Source of the DNA: Ravibacter arvi
Lineage (GTDB): Bacteria; Bacteroidota; Bacteroidia; Cytophagales; Spirosomataceae
NCBI RefSeq assembly: GCF_039540405.1
Contig: NZ_BAABEY010000036.1
Location: 1-64,000, forward strand
DNA length: 64,000 bases
Reading direction: 5' to 3'
Made by a program: the position numbers and the translations under genes. The notes below the pieces were generated by a model, which saw only the letters and a program-made list of their open reading frames with translations, was not told where the DNA came from and searched no databases. Below are positions 17,284-28,500 of the stretch, piece by piece (position 1 is the stretch's first letter; each line of letters starts with the position of its first letter).

Positions 17284-17318
17284 GAAAAGTCTGCGAGGTT
17301 CCACCGCGCAGACTTTTC
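17284..17318 (-). terminator. intrinsic terminator after rpsP
   Basis: Arms 17284-17295 and 17307-17318 pair perfectly over 12 bp (GAAAAGTCTGCG) with an 11-base loop, and on the minus strand the hairpin is followed by TTTTTT. It lies 20 bp past the rpsP stop. Confidence 0.85.
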
Positions 17319-17337
17319 AGAAAATTTCGGGCCTTGA

Positions 17338-17904
17338 CTAAGCTTCAGCTTCTCCTTCGGGAGCCGCTGCTTCGGAAGCAGCCGCTTCAGGAGCAGCTTC
17401 TTCACCTTCAGCCTGGGCTTCAGCAACAGGTTCCTCAGCCGGAGCCGGCGTATTTTTCTTTGCCAATTCCTCGATTCTTGCCTGGTTGATTTTGCGCTCC
17501 GACTCCATTTTCGCCTCTTTCTCGCCGGCTAGTTTGCTGGCAGAAGCCTGGAGAAGTGCGGCATCTTTATCGCCTTTGCTTTTTTGCCACTCTTCAAACT
17601 TCGCGTCGGATTGCTCCTGGGTAATGGCACCCTTGTTTACACCGATCTGAAGGTGTTTACGAAGCAACACGCCTTTTTTCTGTATCAGGGTGCGCGCGGT
17701 ATCAGTCGGCTGAGCCCCGTTAAAAAGCCATTTTACCGCGCTGTCAACGTTCAATACTACGTCCGCGGGATTTGTGTTCGGGTTGTAAGTTCCCAGTTTT
17801 TCAATAAAGCGACCATCACGTGGTGCTCTGGCATCAGCTACTACGATGTCATACATCGCTCTTTTTTTGCGTCCACGACGCGCTAATCTGATCTTAACAG
17901 CCAT
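17338..17904 (-). CDS. rpsP: 30S ribosomal protein S16, long Bacteroidota form
   Basis: Residues 1 to about 85 are a standard S16 (MAVKIRLARRGRKKRAMYDI, with VDSAVKWLFNGAQPTDTART). Beyond that the 188-residue protein has a long charged C-terminal tail, ending in a low-complexity Ala/Glu/Pro segment, that is absent from the E. coli protein (about 82 residues) and is typical of Bacteroidota S16. The tail probably lies on the ribosome surface; its role is unknown. The gene is closed by a strong terminator and preceded by a -7 box. Confidence 0.96.
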   Translation of the reverse strand: MAVKIRLARRGRKKRAMYDIVVADARAPRDGRFIEKLGTYNPNTNPADVVLNVDSAVKWLFNGAQPTDTARTLIQKKGVLLRKHLQIGVNKGAITQEQSDAKFEEWQKSKGDKDAALLQASASKLAGEKEAKMESERKINQARIEELAKKNTPAPAEEPVAEAQAEGEEAAPEAAASEAAAPEGEAEA

Positions 17905-17957
17905 TGTTACAGTTTGTTAGGTTGGGATCTCGTCCCGATGTGTTTTTAATTAGGGTG

Positions 17958-17965
17958 CAAAGGTA
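17958..17965 (-). promoter_or_regulatory. -7 box for rpsP
   Basis: The minus strand reads TACCTTTG, an exact TAnnTTTG match and the same octamer as at the rRNA and ybeY promoters. It predicts a leader of about 49 bases. Confidence 0.55.
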
Positions 17966-18012
17966 ATGGATTGTGTCCCAATTATATAGCGACGAGCCCG
18001 AAAAATTTGATT

Positions 18013-19047
18013 TTAAGGTTGGGTAGCCCTGAATTCCCTGACCGTTTCTATGAAACAACGCACTTTGTCCGGATCGGTGTCCGGGTAAACGCCGTGCCCC
18101 AGGTTGGCAATGAACGGGTGACTTCCGAACGCTTCCAGCATCGATCGCGTCTGCTTCCGGATTTCATCATAAGAGGCATACAGGACGCATGGATCAAGGT
18201 TGCCCTGCAGCGTTTTGCCCGGGATCAGCTGCCTGGATTCAGCGATATCCATATTCCAGTCCAGCCCCACCACCGAGCAATTCAGCTCTCCGATGCTTTT
18301 CCTAGCAAAGAAGGCGCCCTTGGCAAAAACGGTAACCGGAACCTCGGTAATGGCGTCACAAATCTGCTTCAGGTAAGGAAGTGAGTAAGCCTGGTAATGT
18401 TCCGGTGACAGAACGCCCGCCCACGAGTCGAAAAGTTGAACCAGGTCTACCCCTGCATTTACCTGGGCCTTGAGATAACGGATGGTGCTGTCAGTAATCA
18501 TCTGGAGCAAATGATGGGCCAGCTCAGGATCGGAATAGAGGATTTTTTTTGCTACCGAAAAAGTCTTGCTCCCCTTCCCTTCCGTCATGTAGCAGAAAAT
18601 CGTGAACGGCGCCCCGGCGAAACCGATGAGCGGAACCCGCTCCTGCAGCCTTGACTTTGTAATTTTTATCGCATTAAGTACATATGACAGGTCCTTTTCC
18701 GGGTCCGCGATCCGCAGCCGTGCCAGGTCGGATTCGGTTTGAATGGTTTCCGGGAAATTGGGCCCCTTTTGCTCAACCATTTCGTACGGCAAACCCATCG
18801 CTTCCGGAATTACAAGGATGTCAGAGAAAATGATCGCAGCATCTACCCCGAGAATGTCAACGGGTTGTATGGTTACTTCAGCGGCGAGTTCCGGGTTGCT
18901 GACAAGATTGATAAAGCTGCCGGCTTCCTGCCTTACAGCCCTGTATTCCGCAAGAATGCGGCCCGCCTGGCGCATAAGCCAAACAGGAGGTCGACTGGTG
19001 GCCTCACCTCTGGCAGCACGCAGTAATAGGTCGTTTTGCAATTTCAT
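18013..19047 (-). CDS. hemE: uroporphyrinogen III decarboxylase
   Basis: Decarboxylates the four acetate side chains of uroporphyrinogen III to give coproporphyrinogen III in heme synthesis. The protein has the N-terminal signature RPPVWLMRQAGRIL, the catalytic Asp region (IIFSDILVIPEAMG) and GFAGAPFTIFCYMTEG. The start at 19047 (MKLQNDLLLRAARGE, 344 residues) gives the family length; the frame is open 28 codons further but that part reads through a terminator hairpin. The ATG is only four bases after a perfect -7 box, so the transcript may be leaderless. Confidence 0.96.
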   Translation of the reverse strand: MKLQNDLLLRAARGEATSRPPVWLMRQAGRILAEYRAVRQEAGSFINLVSNPELAAEVTIQPVDILGVDAAIIFSDILVIPEAMGLPYEMVEQKGPNFPETIQTESDLARLRIADPEKDLSYVLNAIKITKSRLQERVPLIGFAGAPFTIFCYMTEGKGSKTFSVAKKILYSDPELAHHLLQMITDSTIRYLKAQVNAGVDLVQLFDSWAGVLSPEHYQAYSLPYLKQICDAITEVPVTVFAKGAFFARKSIGELNCSVVGLDWNMDIAESRQLIPGKTLQGNLDPCVLYASYDEIRKQTRSMLEAFGSHPFIANLGHGVYPDTDPDKVRCFIETVREFRATQP

Positions 19048-19051
19048 GCCG

Positions 19052-19059
19052 CAAAGGTA
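19052..19059 (-). promoter_or_regulatory. -7 box immediately before hemE start
   Basis: The minus strand reads TACCTTTG followed by CGGC and the hemE ATG. With the usual distance of about five bases from box to start site, transcription would begin at the A of the ATG. The terminator directly upstream rules out simple read-through as the main source of hemE message. No clear -33 element is seen. Confidence 0.5.
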
Positions 19060-19073
19060 GCAAAACCCAAAGA

Positions 19074-19116
19074 AGAAACCCCGCTTTACCGGCCTTTCCG
19101 GTAGAGCGGGGTTTCT
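19074..19116. terminator. bidirectional intrinsic terminator after the DUF1573 gene
   Basis: Arms 19074-19092 and 19098-19116 form a 19-bp stem with one mismatch (or G-U) and a five-base loop, flanked by T-rich runs on both strands (TTCTTTTA on the plus strand, TTCTTTGGG on the minus strand). It lies 38 bp past the DUF1573 stop and just upstream of hemE. Confidence 0.85.
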
Positions 19117-19153
19117 TTTATAAAATCTCAAGGGCCGCAGCCCGTATCCGCAA

Positions 19154-19546
19154 TTATTTCGCCGCGGATGCCACTGCTTTTTTCTCTACTTCACCTTTCA
19201 GGAAAAGCGTGATGGTAGGGGTTTCAGCGTTGCTGGTAACGGTAATACTTTTGTTGAAAGGGCCCGGCGCAGCAGCGTTGAACACCGCCTTGATGGTTCC
19301 GGTTTTTCCCGGAGCTACCGGGGCTTTGGTATATTCAGGTGTCGTGCAACCGCAGGTCGCTTTCACCTCGGAGAGTATAATGGGCGTGCTACCGGTATTG
19401 GTAAATACGAAATCGGTAGAAACAGGTGTTCCCTGGGGAATTTTTCCAAAATTGTGGGTTTCCTCCTTGAACTTCATAACTCCCTGTGCAAAACCGGCTC
19501 CGATGGCAACAAGGAAGAAAACAGGAATTAAGATAAGTTTTTTCAC
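19154..19546 (-). CDS. DUF1573 domain exported protein
   Basis: The 130-residue protein has a signal peptide (MKKLILIPVFFLVAIGAGFA) and a single DUF1573 immunoglobulin-like domain with the hallmark FGKIPQGTPVSTDFVFTNTG and the ATCGCTTPEY cysteine pair. DUF1573 proteins are abundant in Bacteroidota and are thought to sit in the periplasm; their role is not known. It is followed by a strong terminator, so it is likely monocistronic. Confidence 0.88.
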   Translation of the reverse strand: MKKLILIPVFFLVAIGAGFAQGVMKFKEETHNFGKIPQGTPVSTDFVFTNTGSTPIILSEVKATCGCTTPEYTKAPVAPGKTGTIKAVFNAAAPGPFNKSITVTSNAETPTITLFLKGEVEKKAVASAAK

Positions 19547-19780
19547 GGTCTAAAGAAAACGTTTATGATGAAAAGATCGTTTTAACATTTAAAACAGAAA
19601 ACAATTGGAAATTGTTGCTCCCGAAGGGCGTAAATTTAAATTAAATATTTGGGATACACGCAATTTTCATACGTTTCTGAATTATTTGAGATTTTGAGTG
19701 GATATTTTTTTTGGCCATTCACCTTTTTGACCTTAATTTGAAGTTAGTTGGAAGTAAAAATCACCCCTGTTAATAAAAAG

Positions 19781-22189
19781 ATGACCTTCAACGAATCCTT
19801 ACTCGAAAACGATACCCTGGTGAAGGACAAGGTGTTGCACGATTATCGTGTAGCGGTTGAAAGCCGGGCGGTCGCGGTGCAGGGAAGAAGGGACGTGATG
19901 GGAGGAAGGGCGAAATTTGGAATTTTCGGCGACGGAAAGGAAGTGGCGCAGGTGGCCCTGGCCAGCGTTTTTCAGAAAGGCGATTTTCGCTCCGGTTATT
20001 ACAGAGACCAGACCATAGAGCATTACCTGGGGAATCTTACCTGGCAACAACTGTTTTCGCAGATTTACGCACACACCGACCTGACCTACGAACCGCATAC
20101 CGGAGGCAGGTCCATGAATGGTCATTTTGCAACCCGGTGGATAGATGATAATGGCAATTGGCTTAAGCAGAATGATTTATATAATTCTGTTTGTGACATC
20201 TCCCCTACCGCAGGACAGATTCCGAGGTCGGTAGGACTGGCTTATGCCTCCAAGTTATACCGGGAGAACCCTGCATTGGCTTACCTGGAGAACTTTTCAC
20301 GCAAAGGAGATGAAATCGTATTCGCCACGATAGGTGACGCTTCTACTTCCCAGGGGATGTTCTGGGAGACCATGAACGCCGCCGGTGTGTTGCAGGTACC
20401 CCTGCTGATGTCCGTTTGGGACGATGGTTACGGAATTTCCGTGCCGGTTTCCTACCAGACAACCAAAGGAAGTATTTCCGAAGCGTTATATGGTCTGAAG
20501 CGTGAAGAGGGTATTCCCGGCATTGAGATCTTTAAAGTCGCCGGCTGGAATTACCCTGAACTGGTAGAGACTTACAGGCTCGCAGCCCAAATTTGCAGGA
20601 AGGAACAAGTGCCCGTACTGGTGCATGTGGATGAGCTTACGCAGCCCTCGGGGCATTCGTCCTCCGGCTCTCATGAGCGATATAAAACCAGGGAGCGCCT
20701 GGATTGGGAAGCGAGGTTTGACTGCAATGTCAAATTCAGGACCTGGATTCTTCAGAACGGCTTCGGAACCGAAGAAGAACTGGAGCAGATTGAAAATCAA
20801 GCCAAAGAAACGGTAAAGGCCGCGCGCGATACGGCCTGGTCTGCCTACAGGCTTTCTTATAAGGAAGACCAGGAGGCGATAATTTCCCTGCTTAAAACTG
20901 CCGTTGGCGAGTCGCGGCACAAGGAGGAACTGAAGGCGATCCTCAAGCAGCTTTCCGCGGTACAATATCCCATCCGGCGGGACTTTCTGCATGCAGCCGT
21001 CCGCGCGCTGCAGGTATTGCGGGATGAAAATACGACGGCCCGGAATGAGCTGAAACGTTGGTTGGAGAATGCGAAACGGGCTAACGAAGAGCGGTTCAAT
21101 ACGTTTTTGTATGCGAGTGGTGCGCAGTCGCCGTTAAATGTTGAGGAAGTTCCCCCCGTATATGATGCCGAGCCTGCCAAGGTGGACGGACGCGAAATTA
21201 TCCGTGACTATTTTGATGCCCTGTTCGCCAGGGATCCGCGGGTGGTCGCGTTGGGAGAGGACATCGGATTGATCGGTGATGTCAACCAGGGATTTGCCGG
21301 GCTCCAGGAAAAGCACGGGGAAATCCGGATTACAGATACCGGGATCCGGGAGACTACGATAATAGGCCAGGGAATTGGACTCGCGATGCGCGGTTTACGG
21401 CCTGTGGTTGAAATCCAGTATTTTGATTATACTTATTATACTTTAGCTACGCTTACCGACGATCTCGCCTGCCTGAGATACCGGACTGCCGGTGGGCAGC
21501 AGGCGCCGTTGATCATCCGTACCAGGGGTCACAGGTTGGAAGGAATCTGGCACTCAGGCTCTCCGGTGGGCACCATGTTGTCCAGTCTCAGGGGCCTGCA
21601 TGTGGCAGTTCCGCGGAATTTTACGCAGGCTGCGGGTCTGTATAATACGCTTTTTAAAGGTATGGACCCCGCCCTGGTGATAGAACCGCTGAATGCCTAC
21701 CGTCAAAAGGAGCTGCGACCGGCCAACCTCGGCGACTACTGTCTGCCGCTTGGTAAACCTGAAGTACTGCGCGAAGGGAAGGACCTTACCATTGTGACCT
21801 ATGGGGCAATGTGCCGGATCGTGCTTGAAGCGGCCGCGCAATTGGCGGAGGTCGGTGTTGACGTCGAGGTAATCGATGTCCAGACTTTGCTGCCATTCGA
21901 TATTGACCACCGGATCGTTGAATCCGTTAAAAAGACCAACCGGGTTATTTTTGCCGATGAAGACGTGCCCGGAAGCGCAAGTGCCTATATGATGCAGCAG
22001 GTGCTGGAGGGACAGAATGCCTATCGCTGGCTGGATGCCGCCCCCCAGACAATCAGCGCCAAAGCACATCGCCCGGCCTATGGATCAGACGGCGACTATT
22101 TTTCAAAACCCAACGCCGACGAAATTTTTGAGCGCGCCTATAGCCTCATGCGGGAGTCGGCCCCCGGAAAATTCCCAGCGATATTTTAG
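19781..22189 (+). CDS. 2-oxoacid dehydrogenase E1, fused alpha and beta subunits
   Basis: The 802-residue protein joins both halves of a thiamine-diphosphate E1. Residues about 1-370 are the alpha part, with the cofactor motif beginning GDASTSQGMFWE and continuing to VWDDGYGIS; residues from about 475 are the beta part, beginning IIRDYFDALFARDPRVVALG and containing ITDTGIRETTIIGQG and EIQYFDYTYY. The complex would oxidatively decarboxylate branched-chain oxoacids or pyruvate and pass the acyl group to an E2 not encoded here. I chose the ATG at 19781; a TTG at 19748 would add 11 residues. Which oxoacid is used cannot be decided from sequence; the branched-chain type is favoured. It is monocistronic. 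Confidence 0.88.
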   Translation: MTFNESLLENDTLVKDKVLHDYRVAVESRAVAVQGRRDVMGGRAKFGIFGDGKEVAQVALASVFQKGDFRSGYYRDQTIEHYLGNLTWQQLFSQIYAHTDLTYEPHTGGRSMNGHFATRWIDDNGNWLKQNDLYNSVCDISPTAGQIPRSVGLAYASKLYRENPALAYLENFSRKGDEIVFATIGDASTSQGMFWETMNAAGVLQVPLLMSVWDDGYGISVPVSYQTTKGSISEALYGLKREEGIPGIEIFKVAGWNYPELVETYRLAAQICRKEQVPVLVHVDELTQPSGHSSSGSHERYKTRERLDWEARFDCNVKFRTWILQNGFGTEEELEQIENQAKETVKAARDTAWSAYRLSYKEDQEAIISLLKTAVGESRHKEELKAILKQLSAVQYPIRRDFLHAAVRALQVLRDENTTARNELKRWLENAKRANEERFNTFLYASGAQSPLNVEEVPPVYDAEPAKVDGREIIRDYFDALFARDPRVVALGEDIGLIGDVNQGFAGLQEKHGEIRITDTGIRETTIIGQGIGLAMRGLRPVVEIQYFDYTYYTLATLTDDLACLRYRTAGGQQAPLIIRTRGHRLEGIWHSGSPVGTMLSSLRGLHVAVPRNFTQAAGLYNTLFKGMDPALVIEPLNAYRQKELRPANLGDYCLPLGKPEVLREGKDLTIVTYGAMCRIVLEAAAQLAEVGVDVEVIDVQTLLPFDIDHRIVESVKKTNRVIFADEDVPGSASAYMMQQVLEGQNAYRWLDAAPQTISAKAHRPAYGSDGDYFSKPNADEIFERAYSLMRESAPGKFPAIF

Positions 22190-22535
22190 CGGGTGCCGAC
22201 AGGTACAAAACGGCATTTGGTGACTGTTTTTGGGCTTTTGCCCGGTGTCGGAGCCGCAGGTCGGTCGCTGAGCCGTGTGTGGATTTCGTTTTTCAAAAAA
22301 GAGAGACGGGCCCGGCCCCATGCCCGTCCCGGTCGCGAAATCAGGACGCTGCCACCCGAAAACAAAGCCGCAAATTTAAACTGCAAAGGGAAATTAAGCT
22401 TTTGCCTACAACTTTTGTCAATAGCAGCGAATCTTAGAAACAACGGAGCGTTATTTGTACCTTACAAGGGCCACAAAGCGTTTTGAACAAAAATTTCCGC
22501 CGACCGGATCGATCATCAACAGTAACCACAACAAG
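22190..22535. other. 346-bp intergenic gap, no gene seen
   Basis: No convincing coding frame is present. Two small GC-rich hairpins can form (GGGC-TTTT-GCCC near 22229-22240, and arms GACGGGC 22305-22311 with GCCCGTC 22322-22328); neither is followed by a clear T-run, so termination after the E1 gene is only weakly supported. The second half becomes A+T-rich and should hold the promoter of the A2M gene, but I found no exact TAnnTTTG box. Confidence 0.4.
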
Positions 22536-25500
22536 ATGAACCAACACACCCGCATTATTCTCTTTTTTACACTTCTGATTGCGATTATGCCAGCTTTGGG
22601 ACAGCAATCCATCCGGAACTATGAAACGGAATGGAAGAAAGTAGACAATTTTATAGGCAAGGGCCTGCCACAGTCTGCTTTGACAGAGGTAGACAAAATT
22701 TATGCGCTTGCAAAAAAGGAAAAGCAGGACGCGCAGATAATCAAGGCACTGGTAAAACGGCTGAGCCTCCAGGGAGAATTAAGGGAAGATGACCGGCAAT
22801 ACACCGTGCGGTCGCTACAGGAAGAAATAAGTGCCGCCAAAGAGCCGGCGCGGTCTGTTTTGTACGCAATTCTTGCCGATGCTTACCGCAACCAGTACCA
22901 GTCCATGCGGTGGCAGATTATGAGCAGGACCAATGTACCGGGAGCACGCTCATCAGATACCGAAACGTGGACAACCGCTGATTTCATGGAGGCGATAGGG
23001 GAAAGTTATCTGAAGTCGATAGCAAACGAGACTGTCCTGAAATCGACGAAACTGGAACCCCTGGATGCCATTATCACCAAAGGAAATACCAGAAGCCTCC
23101 GCCCTACCCTGTTTGATTTGCTGGCGCACAAAGCGCTTGATTTTTTTGAAAACGATGAGCGTAACGTTACGAAACCCGCATACGCCTTTGAGTTGGGACA
23201 GCCGGAAGTATTTGCGGACGCTGCGGCTTTCAGCAACTTTGAATTCCGTACAAAAGATACGCTTTCCCTCGACTACCAGGCTTTGGGGATTTACCAGCGG
23301 CTCCTGAAGTTTCATTTGAAAGACGCCAAGCCTGCCGCGCTTTTGGATGCCGACATCCGGCGTTTGGGGTATGTTTACAGGAAGTCGGTACACCCCGACC
23401 GGGATGCGCTGTACCAGGAGGCACTCAAAAATATTGCACAAAAATACCGGTCTGAGCCGGGTTCTGCTCAGGCTTCCTACCTCCTGGCGCAATGGTACGT
23501 ACAGAAAGCCGGGGAGTACCAGCCTTTCGGCGATACGTCACATCGGTTTTCTGCAGTAACGGCCTATAAGATAGCCGATTCCGTGAGTAAGAAGCACCCG
23601 GATTCAGAGGGAGGAATTAATCTTTTCAACCTGAAACAGTCTATTGTTATCCCGCAATTGTCGTTCAACGTCGAAAAGGTGAACTTACCTGATCAGCCGA
23701 TTTTGATGCTGCTGTCCTATAAAAACAGTCAAAAAGCAAATTTCCGACTGGTAAAAGCCACCGGGAGATTGCGGGAAATTGAGCAGAAGGAGGGGCAGGC
23801 CAGGCTATGGCAGGTATTGAAATCCGAACCGGCCCTGCGCACCTGGGAACAGGCGCTTCCGGATACGAAAGACTACCAGCACCACCGGGTCGAACTGAAG
23901 GTCGATCCGCTTGGAATCGGAACTTATTACCTGACGGCTTCCGGCGGGACGGGCGCGGGTACACCGCAGTCGATAGCGCGGCTTTCCGTATCGAACCTTT
24001 CATTTGTTAACCGCGGAGCCGATTATTTTGTGCGCCACCGCGATAGTGGAGCACCCCTGGAAGGAATACAGGTACAGGTCTGGCGGCAGCGCTATGACAA
24101 CACTACTCATTCCTATAAGCGTGAAAAAGCCGGCACATTCAAAACCGACGCAGACGGTTATTTCAGCCTTCAGCACGATAGCAGCACCTCGGGCGGAGGG
24201 ACGTTCCTGGAGTTGTCCGGAAAAGGCGATCATTTATTGATTGACGACCAGCAGTACCTCTATACCAACAGGGAGCCTGGGATAAGCAATGATATACAGA
24301 CGATGTTTTTTTTTACCGACCGCTCCATTTACCGGCCAGGTCAGGAAGTACATTTCAAAGGAATTCTGCTTAACAAAAAAGCCGGGGAGAGCCGGTCGTC
24401 CATCGTGGTTTCGAAGCCTGTAACCGTGCAGCTTTTCGACGTAAACGGACAGGTAACTGATACGCTGGACATTACCACCAATGAATTCGGCACGGTTTCG
24501 GGAAAGTTTTTATTGCCGGTGACGGGGCTTACCGGCAATTTCAGGATTGAGGCCAAACAGATCGGCGGAGCCGCGGCATTCAGTGTGGAGGACTATAAAA
24601 GACCTCGTTACAAGGTTGAGATTGAGAAGCCTGCTATCGGCGTAAAGCTGGCAGAAACCATACCGGTCAGCGGCCAGGCCAAGGCGTTCGCAGGAAACCC
24701 GATTGATGGGGCTATAGTCAAATACCGGGTGGAACGTGCGGTACGCTTCCCCTACCCCTGGCGGTTTGCCAAAGGTTGGTGGCCCGTTTCTCCCCCTGTA
24801 CAGATTACCGGCGGGGAGACGGTTACCGATGCCGAAGGACGTTTTACGATCAGTTTTCAGGCGATTCCTGACAAATCCGTTTCTCCTGATAAGGATCCGG
24901 TTTTTGACTATGTGGTCTATGCGGATGTAACCGATGCAGCCGGAGAAACGCGATCTGCCCGGCAGGTAGTATCGGCCGGCTACAAACCAATGGTTCTGAA
25001 AGTGAACATTCCAGAAAAAGCAGAACGCGACAGTCTCGCGACGTTGGCTGTTCGTACTGAGAACGCCAACGGTGGATTTCTTCCGGCGAATGTGACGCTG
25101 ACGGTGCGAAAACTGGTACCCGAAAGCCGGCTGTTGCGTCAGCGACAATGGGAGCGCCCGGATCAGTTTGTACTGGCCAGGGCCGATTTTGTGAAATTGT
25201 TCCCGTTGGATGAATATGATGACGAAGCGAATCCGGCAAGCTGGCAAAAAGGGGAAGAAGTGCTGAAAGTAAGCAGGGAAATGAATGAGAGCGGAAAGTG
25301 GCCCCTAGCAAATACAGAATTGCCAGCAGCAGGTTTTTATGAGCTGGAATTCGTGACCACCGCCCCGGATGGACAGGAGGTAAAGGATGTAAGGCGAATC
25401 GAAGTCGTGGATTCAAAGGAGGAAAAACCGGGCCGGCCGGCTTTTCTCTGGACCAGGGAGAGCAAACCGGTCGCCCCGGGTGGCAATGCTGTAATTCAGT

Positions 25501-28500
25501 TGGGCACAAGCGCAGAAAAGATATACCTCATTCAACTGGTGGATAAAATGAACGGCAACCGCCGGAAGGGAAGCCGGACTTTCCCGACACAGGAGAAAGG
25601 AGTTGAAACTTACCGGTTCCCTGTAACGGAAGATGACCGGGGAGGTTATGGCGTCGATTTTGTATTTGTTAGAAATAACCGGGTGTACCAGCACCACGAG
25701 AAGGTTAGTGTTCCAAGTGATGACAAGGAGCTGAAAATAACTTACGGTACCTTCCGCGATAAGACATTGCCGGGAAGCCAGGAGAAATGGACGCTGACCG
25801 TTGCGGGAGCGAAGGGTGAACGGGTTGCCGCAGAATTGCTGGCGGCGATGTACGATGCATCGCTGGACGAGTTCCGCGGGCATCAGTGGGAAAAACCCGT
25901 CGTCTGGCCGGGGTATTACCCGCTCCAGTTCTGGGCTTTTAACGGGTCATTCGGTACGCGGTTCTCCCAACCGGTTAGCGATGGCGGTCCCCGCTCCTAT
26001 CGTAATTTCGAAAAACGATACGATGTATTGAACTCCCTGGACGGGTTCGGTGGGGGTATGATGGTCCGGAATATGGTTACCGGCAAGGCTGCACGAGGCG
26101 GGGTCATCGCGGAAAGCCGCTCCGAAAGCATGATGGCTGCACCGATGGAACAGGGAATAGCCGCTGATGCGACAAGTAAAAAGGTAGAGTACTCGAAAGA
26201 TTTCAGCGGGCGGGAGGAAGCGCAAAACCAGGTATCCGGAGACCAGCCCACCCGGAAGGATTTCAGGGAAACCGCATTTTTCTATCCCGATCTGAGGGTG
26301 TCTGACGACGGTTCCGTTACCTTTTCCTTTACCATGCCCGAAGCGCTTACCCGTTGGAAATTTCAAGCCTTTGCCCATACGAAGGAGCTTGCCTTCGGGT
26401 TAAGCACTAAAGAGATCGTCACACAGAAGGAGTTGATGATACAGCCCAATATACCGCGGTTTCTGCGGGTAGGCGATCAATTGTCTATTGCGGCACGTTT
26501 TGTCAACCTTTCGGATAAACCCCTGAGCGGAAAGGCGGAGATCAGTATTCTGGATGCGGCCACGGGGGCTTCTCTCAACGGGAAATTCGGTACAGGAACG
26601 AGCGAAACGACGTTTAGCGTTGCAGCAGGTCAAAGCAGCGCTGTTTCCTTTCCGCTGACAGTTCCGGTTGAAAGCACCGAGCCGGTGGTTATCCGGTTGA
26701 TAGCCGTCGCCGGTGATTTCCAGGACGGCGAGGAACATACGGTTTCCGTCCTCACCAACCAGATGTTGGCTACCGAAACACTGCCGTTGTCAATGCGCGG
26801 TACCGGGAGTAAGTCTTATACCTTGGAAAAGCTGGTACGCAGCAAGCCCGGCGGTACGCTGAGAAATCATGCATTGACGGTTGAATACACCGGGAACCCG
26901 GTTTGGTATGCGGTGCAGGCACTTCCTTACCTGATGGAGTATCCCTACGACTGCGCCGAACAGACCTGGAACCGCTACTATGCCAACGCTCTCTCCCGGC
27001 ATCTCGTAACGAGCTCGCCGCGAATTGAGCAAGTGTTCAAGACCTGGCGCGATCTCGATACCAGTGCGTTGCTATCCAATTTACAAAAGAACCAGGAGCT
27101 TAAAGCGCTTCTGCTCGAGGAAACACCCTGGGTGCTTGCCGCGAAGAGCGAAGCGGAGCAAAAGCGTAACCTTGCCCTTTTATTTGACCTTGTACGCATG
27201 AAATCGGAGGCGGCCGGCGCATTACTCAAGTTGCAGAAAATGCAGCGGCCAGAGGGCAGTTTTCCGTGGTTTGCAGAAGGACCCGATGACCGGTATGTGA
27301 CGCAATACATACTTTCGGGCATAGGGCACCTGGGCAAGCTGGCAAAACCTTCGGGTGACGACGAGCAGGTTTTAAGCCAGGTAATCGCCCGCGGACTGTC
27401 CTACCTCGACAGCCGGATAACCCGGGACTATCGTGAGATGGTGGAGAGAAAGGTGGATTTGAAAAAGTATGTGCCTTCGCCGCTGATTGTGCAGTACCTG
27501 TATATGCGCAGCTTCTTCCCACAAGTGGAGTTCGCTTCAGGAACTAAAAAAGCGCATGACTATTTCGTGGAGCGGCTCGCGGCAAGCTGGACGGGACAGG
27601 GTAAGTACCTGCAGGCGATGACCGCGCTGGCGCTTTCCAGGACAGGAAATAAAACGGTTGCCGCTGCCATTATGAAATCGCTGAAAGAGACTGCTATCCG
27701 TAGCGAGGAGCTTGGGACCTATTGGAAGTCCGCACGTCGCACCTGGTGGTGGCAGGATGCGCCGGTCGAGCAGCATGCCCTGTTGATCGAAGCATTTGAA
27801 GAAGTTGCGGCAGACCGGGAAATGGCAGACGGGATCAGAGGCTGGCTACTTGCCAACAAGCGTACCAATAGTTGGGAAAGCACCAAAGCCACTGCCGAGG
27901 CATGTTACGCACTGTTACTCGGCGGGAGCGACTGGCTGAACGACAACCCTGTGGTAACAGTTGTAATGGGTGACAGGACCCTCTCTTCCGCCGATGGAAA
28001 AGAGGCCGGAACCGGGTATATGAAGACTAGTATCCCAGGTGAGGAGGTGAATGCCGGACAGGGTAATATCAAACTGTCTGTTTCCGGAAGTGAAACGGTC
28101 AAGGGGCGCCCCTCCTGGGGCGGTGTTTACTGGCAATATTTCGAAAACCTTGACAAAATCACTTTTTCGGAAACGCCGCTGAAGATGAAAAAGAAGCTGT
28201 ATACCCGTGAGAACAGCGACCGTGGCCCGGTCTTAAAAGAGCTAGCAGCCGGCAACCGGGTTAAAGTGGGTGACAAGCTGACGGTCAGAATAGAACTTTC
28301 GGTGGACCGGGATATGGAGTATGTCCATATGAAAGACATGCGTGGTGCCGGCCTGGAACCGGTAAATGTACTTAGCAGCAACAAATGGCAGGACGGGCTG
28401 GCTTACTATGAGTCTACCCGCGATGCAGCTACCCACTTTTTCTTTAGCTACCTGCCCAAAGGGACCTATGTTTTCGAATATCCGCTGACGGTTTCTCACC

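Noticed and set aside
20486..20992. 168-codon minus-strand frame inside the E1 gene
   Set aside because: It is fully inside a clearly coding, conserved gene and has no recognisable domain.
22190..22535. Possible structured RNA (RNase P, 6S, SRP or riboswitch) in the gap before the A2M gene
   Set aside because: None of the conserved cores of these RNAs is present, and the hairpins are short and GC-rich only.
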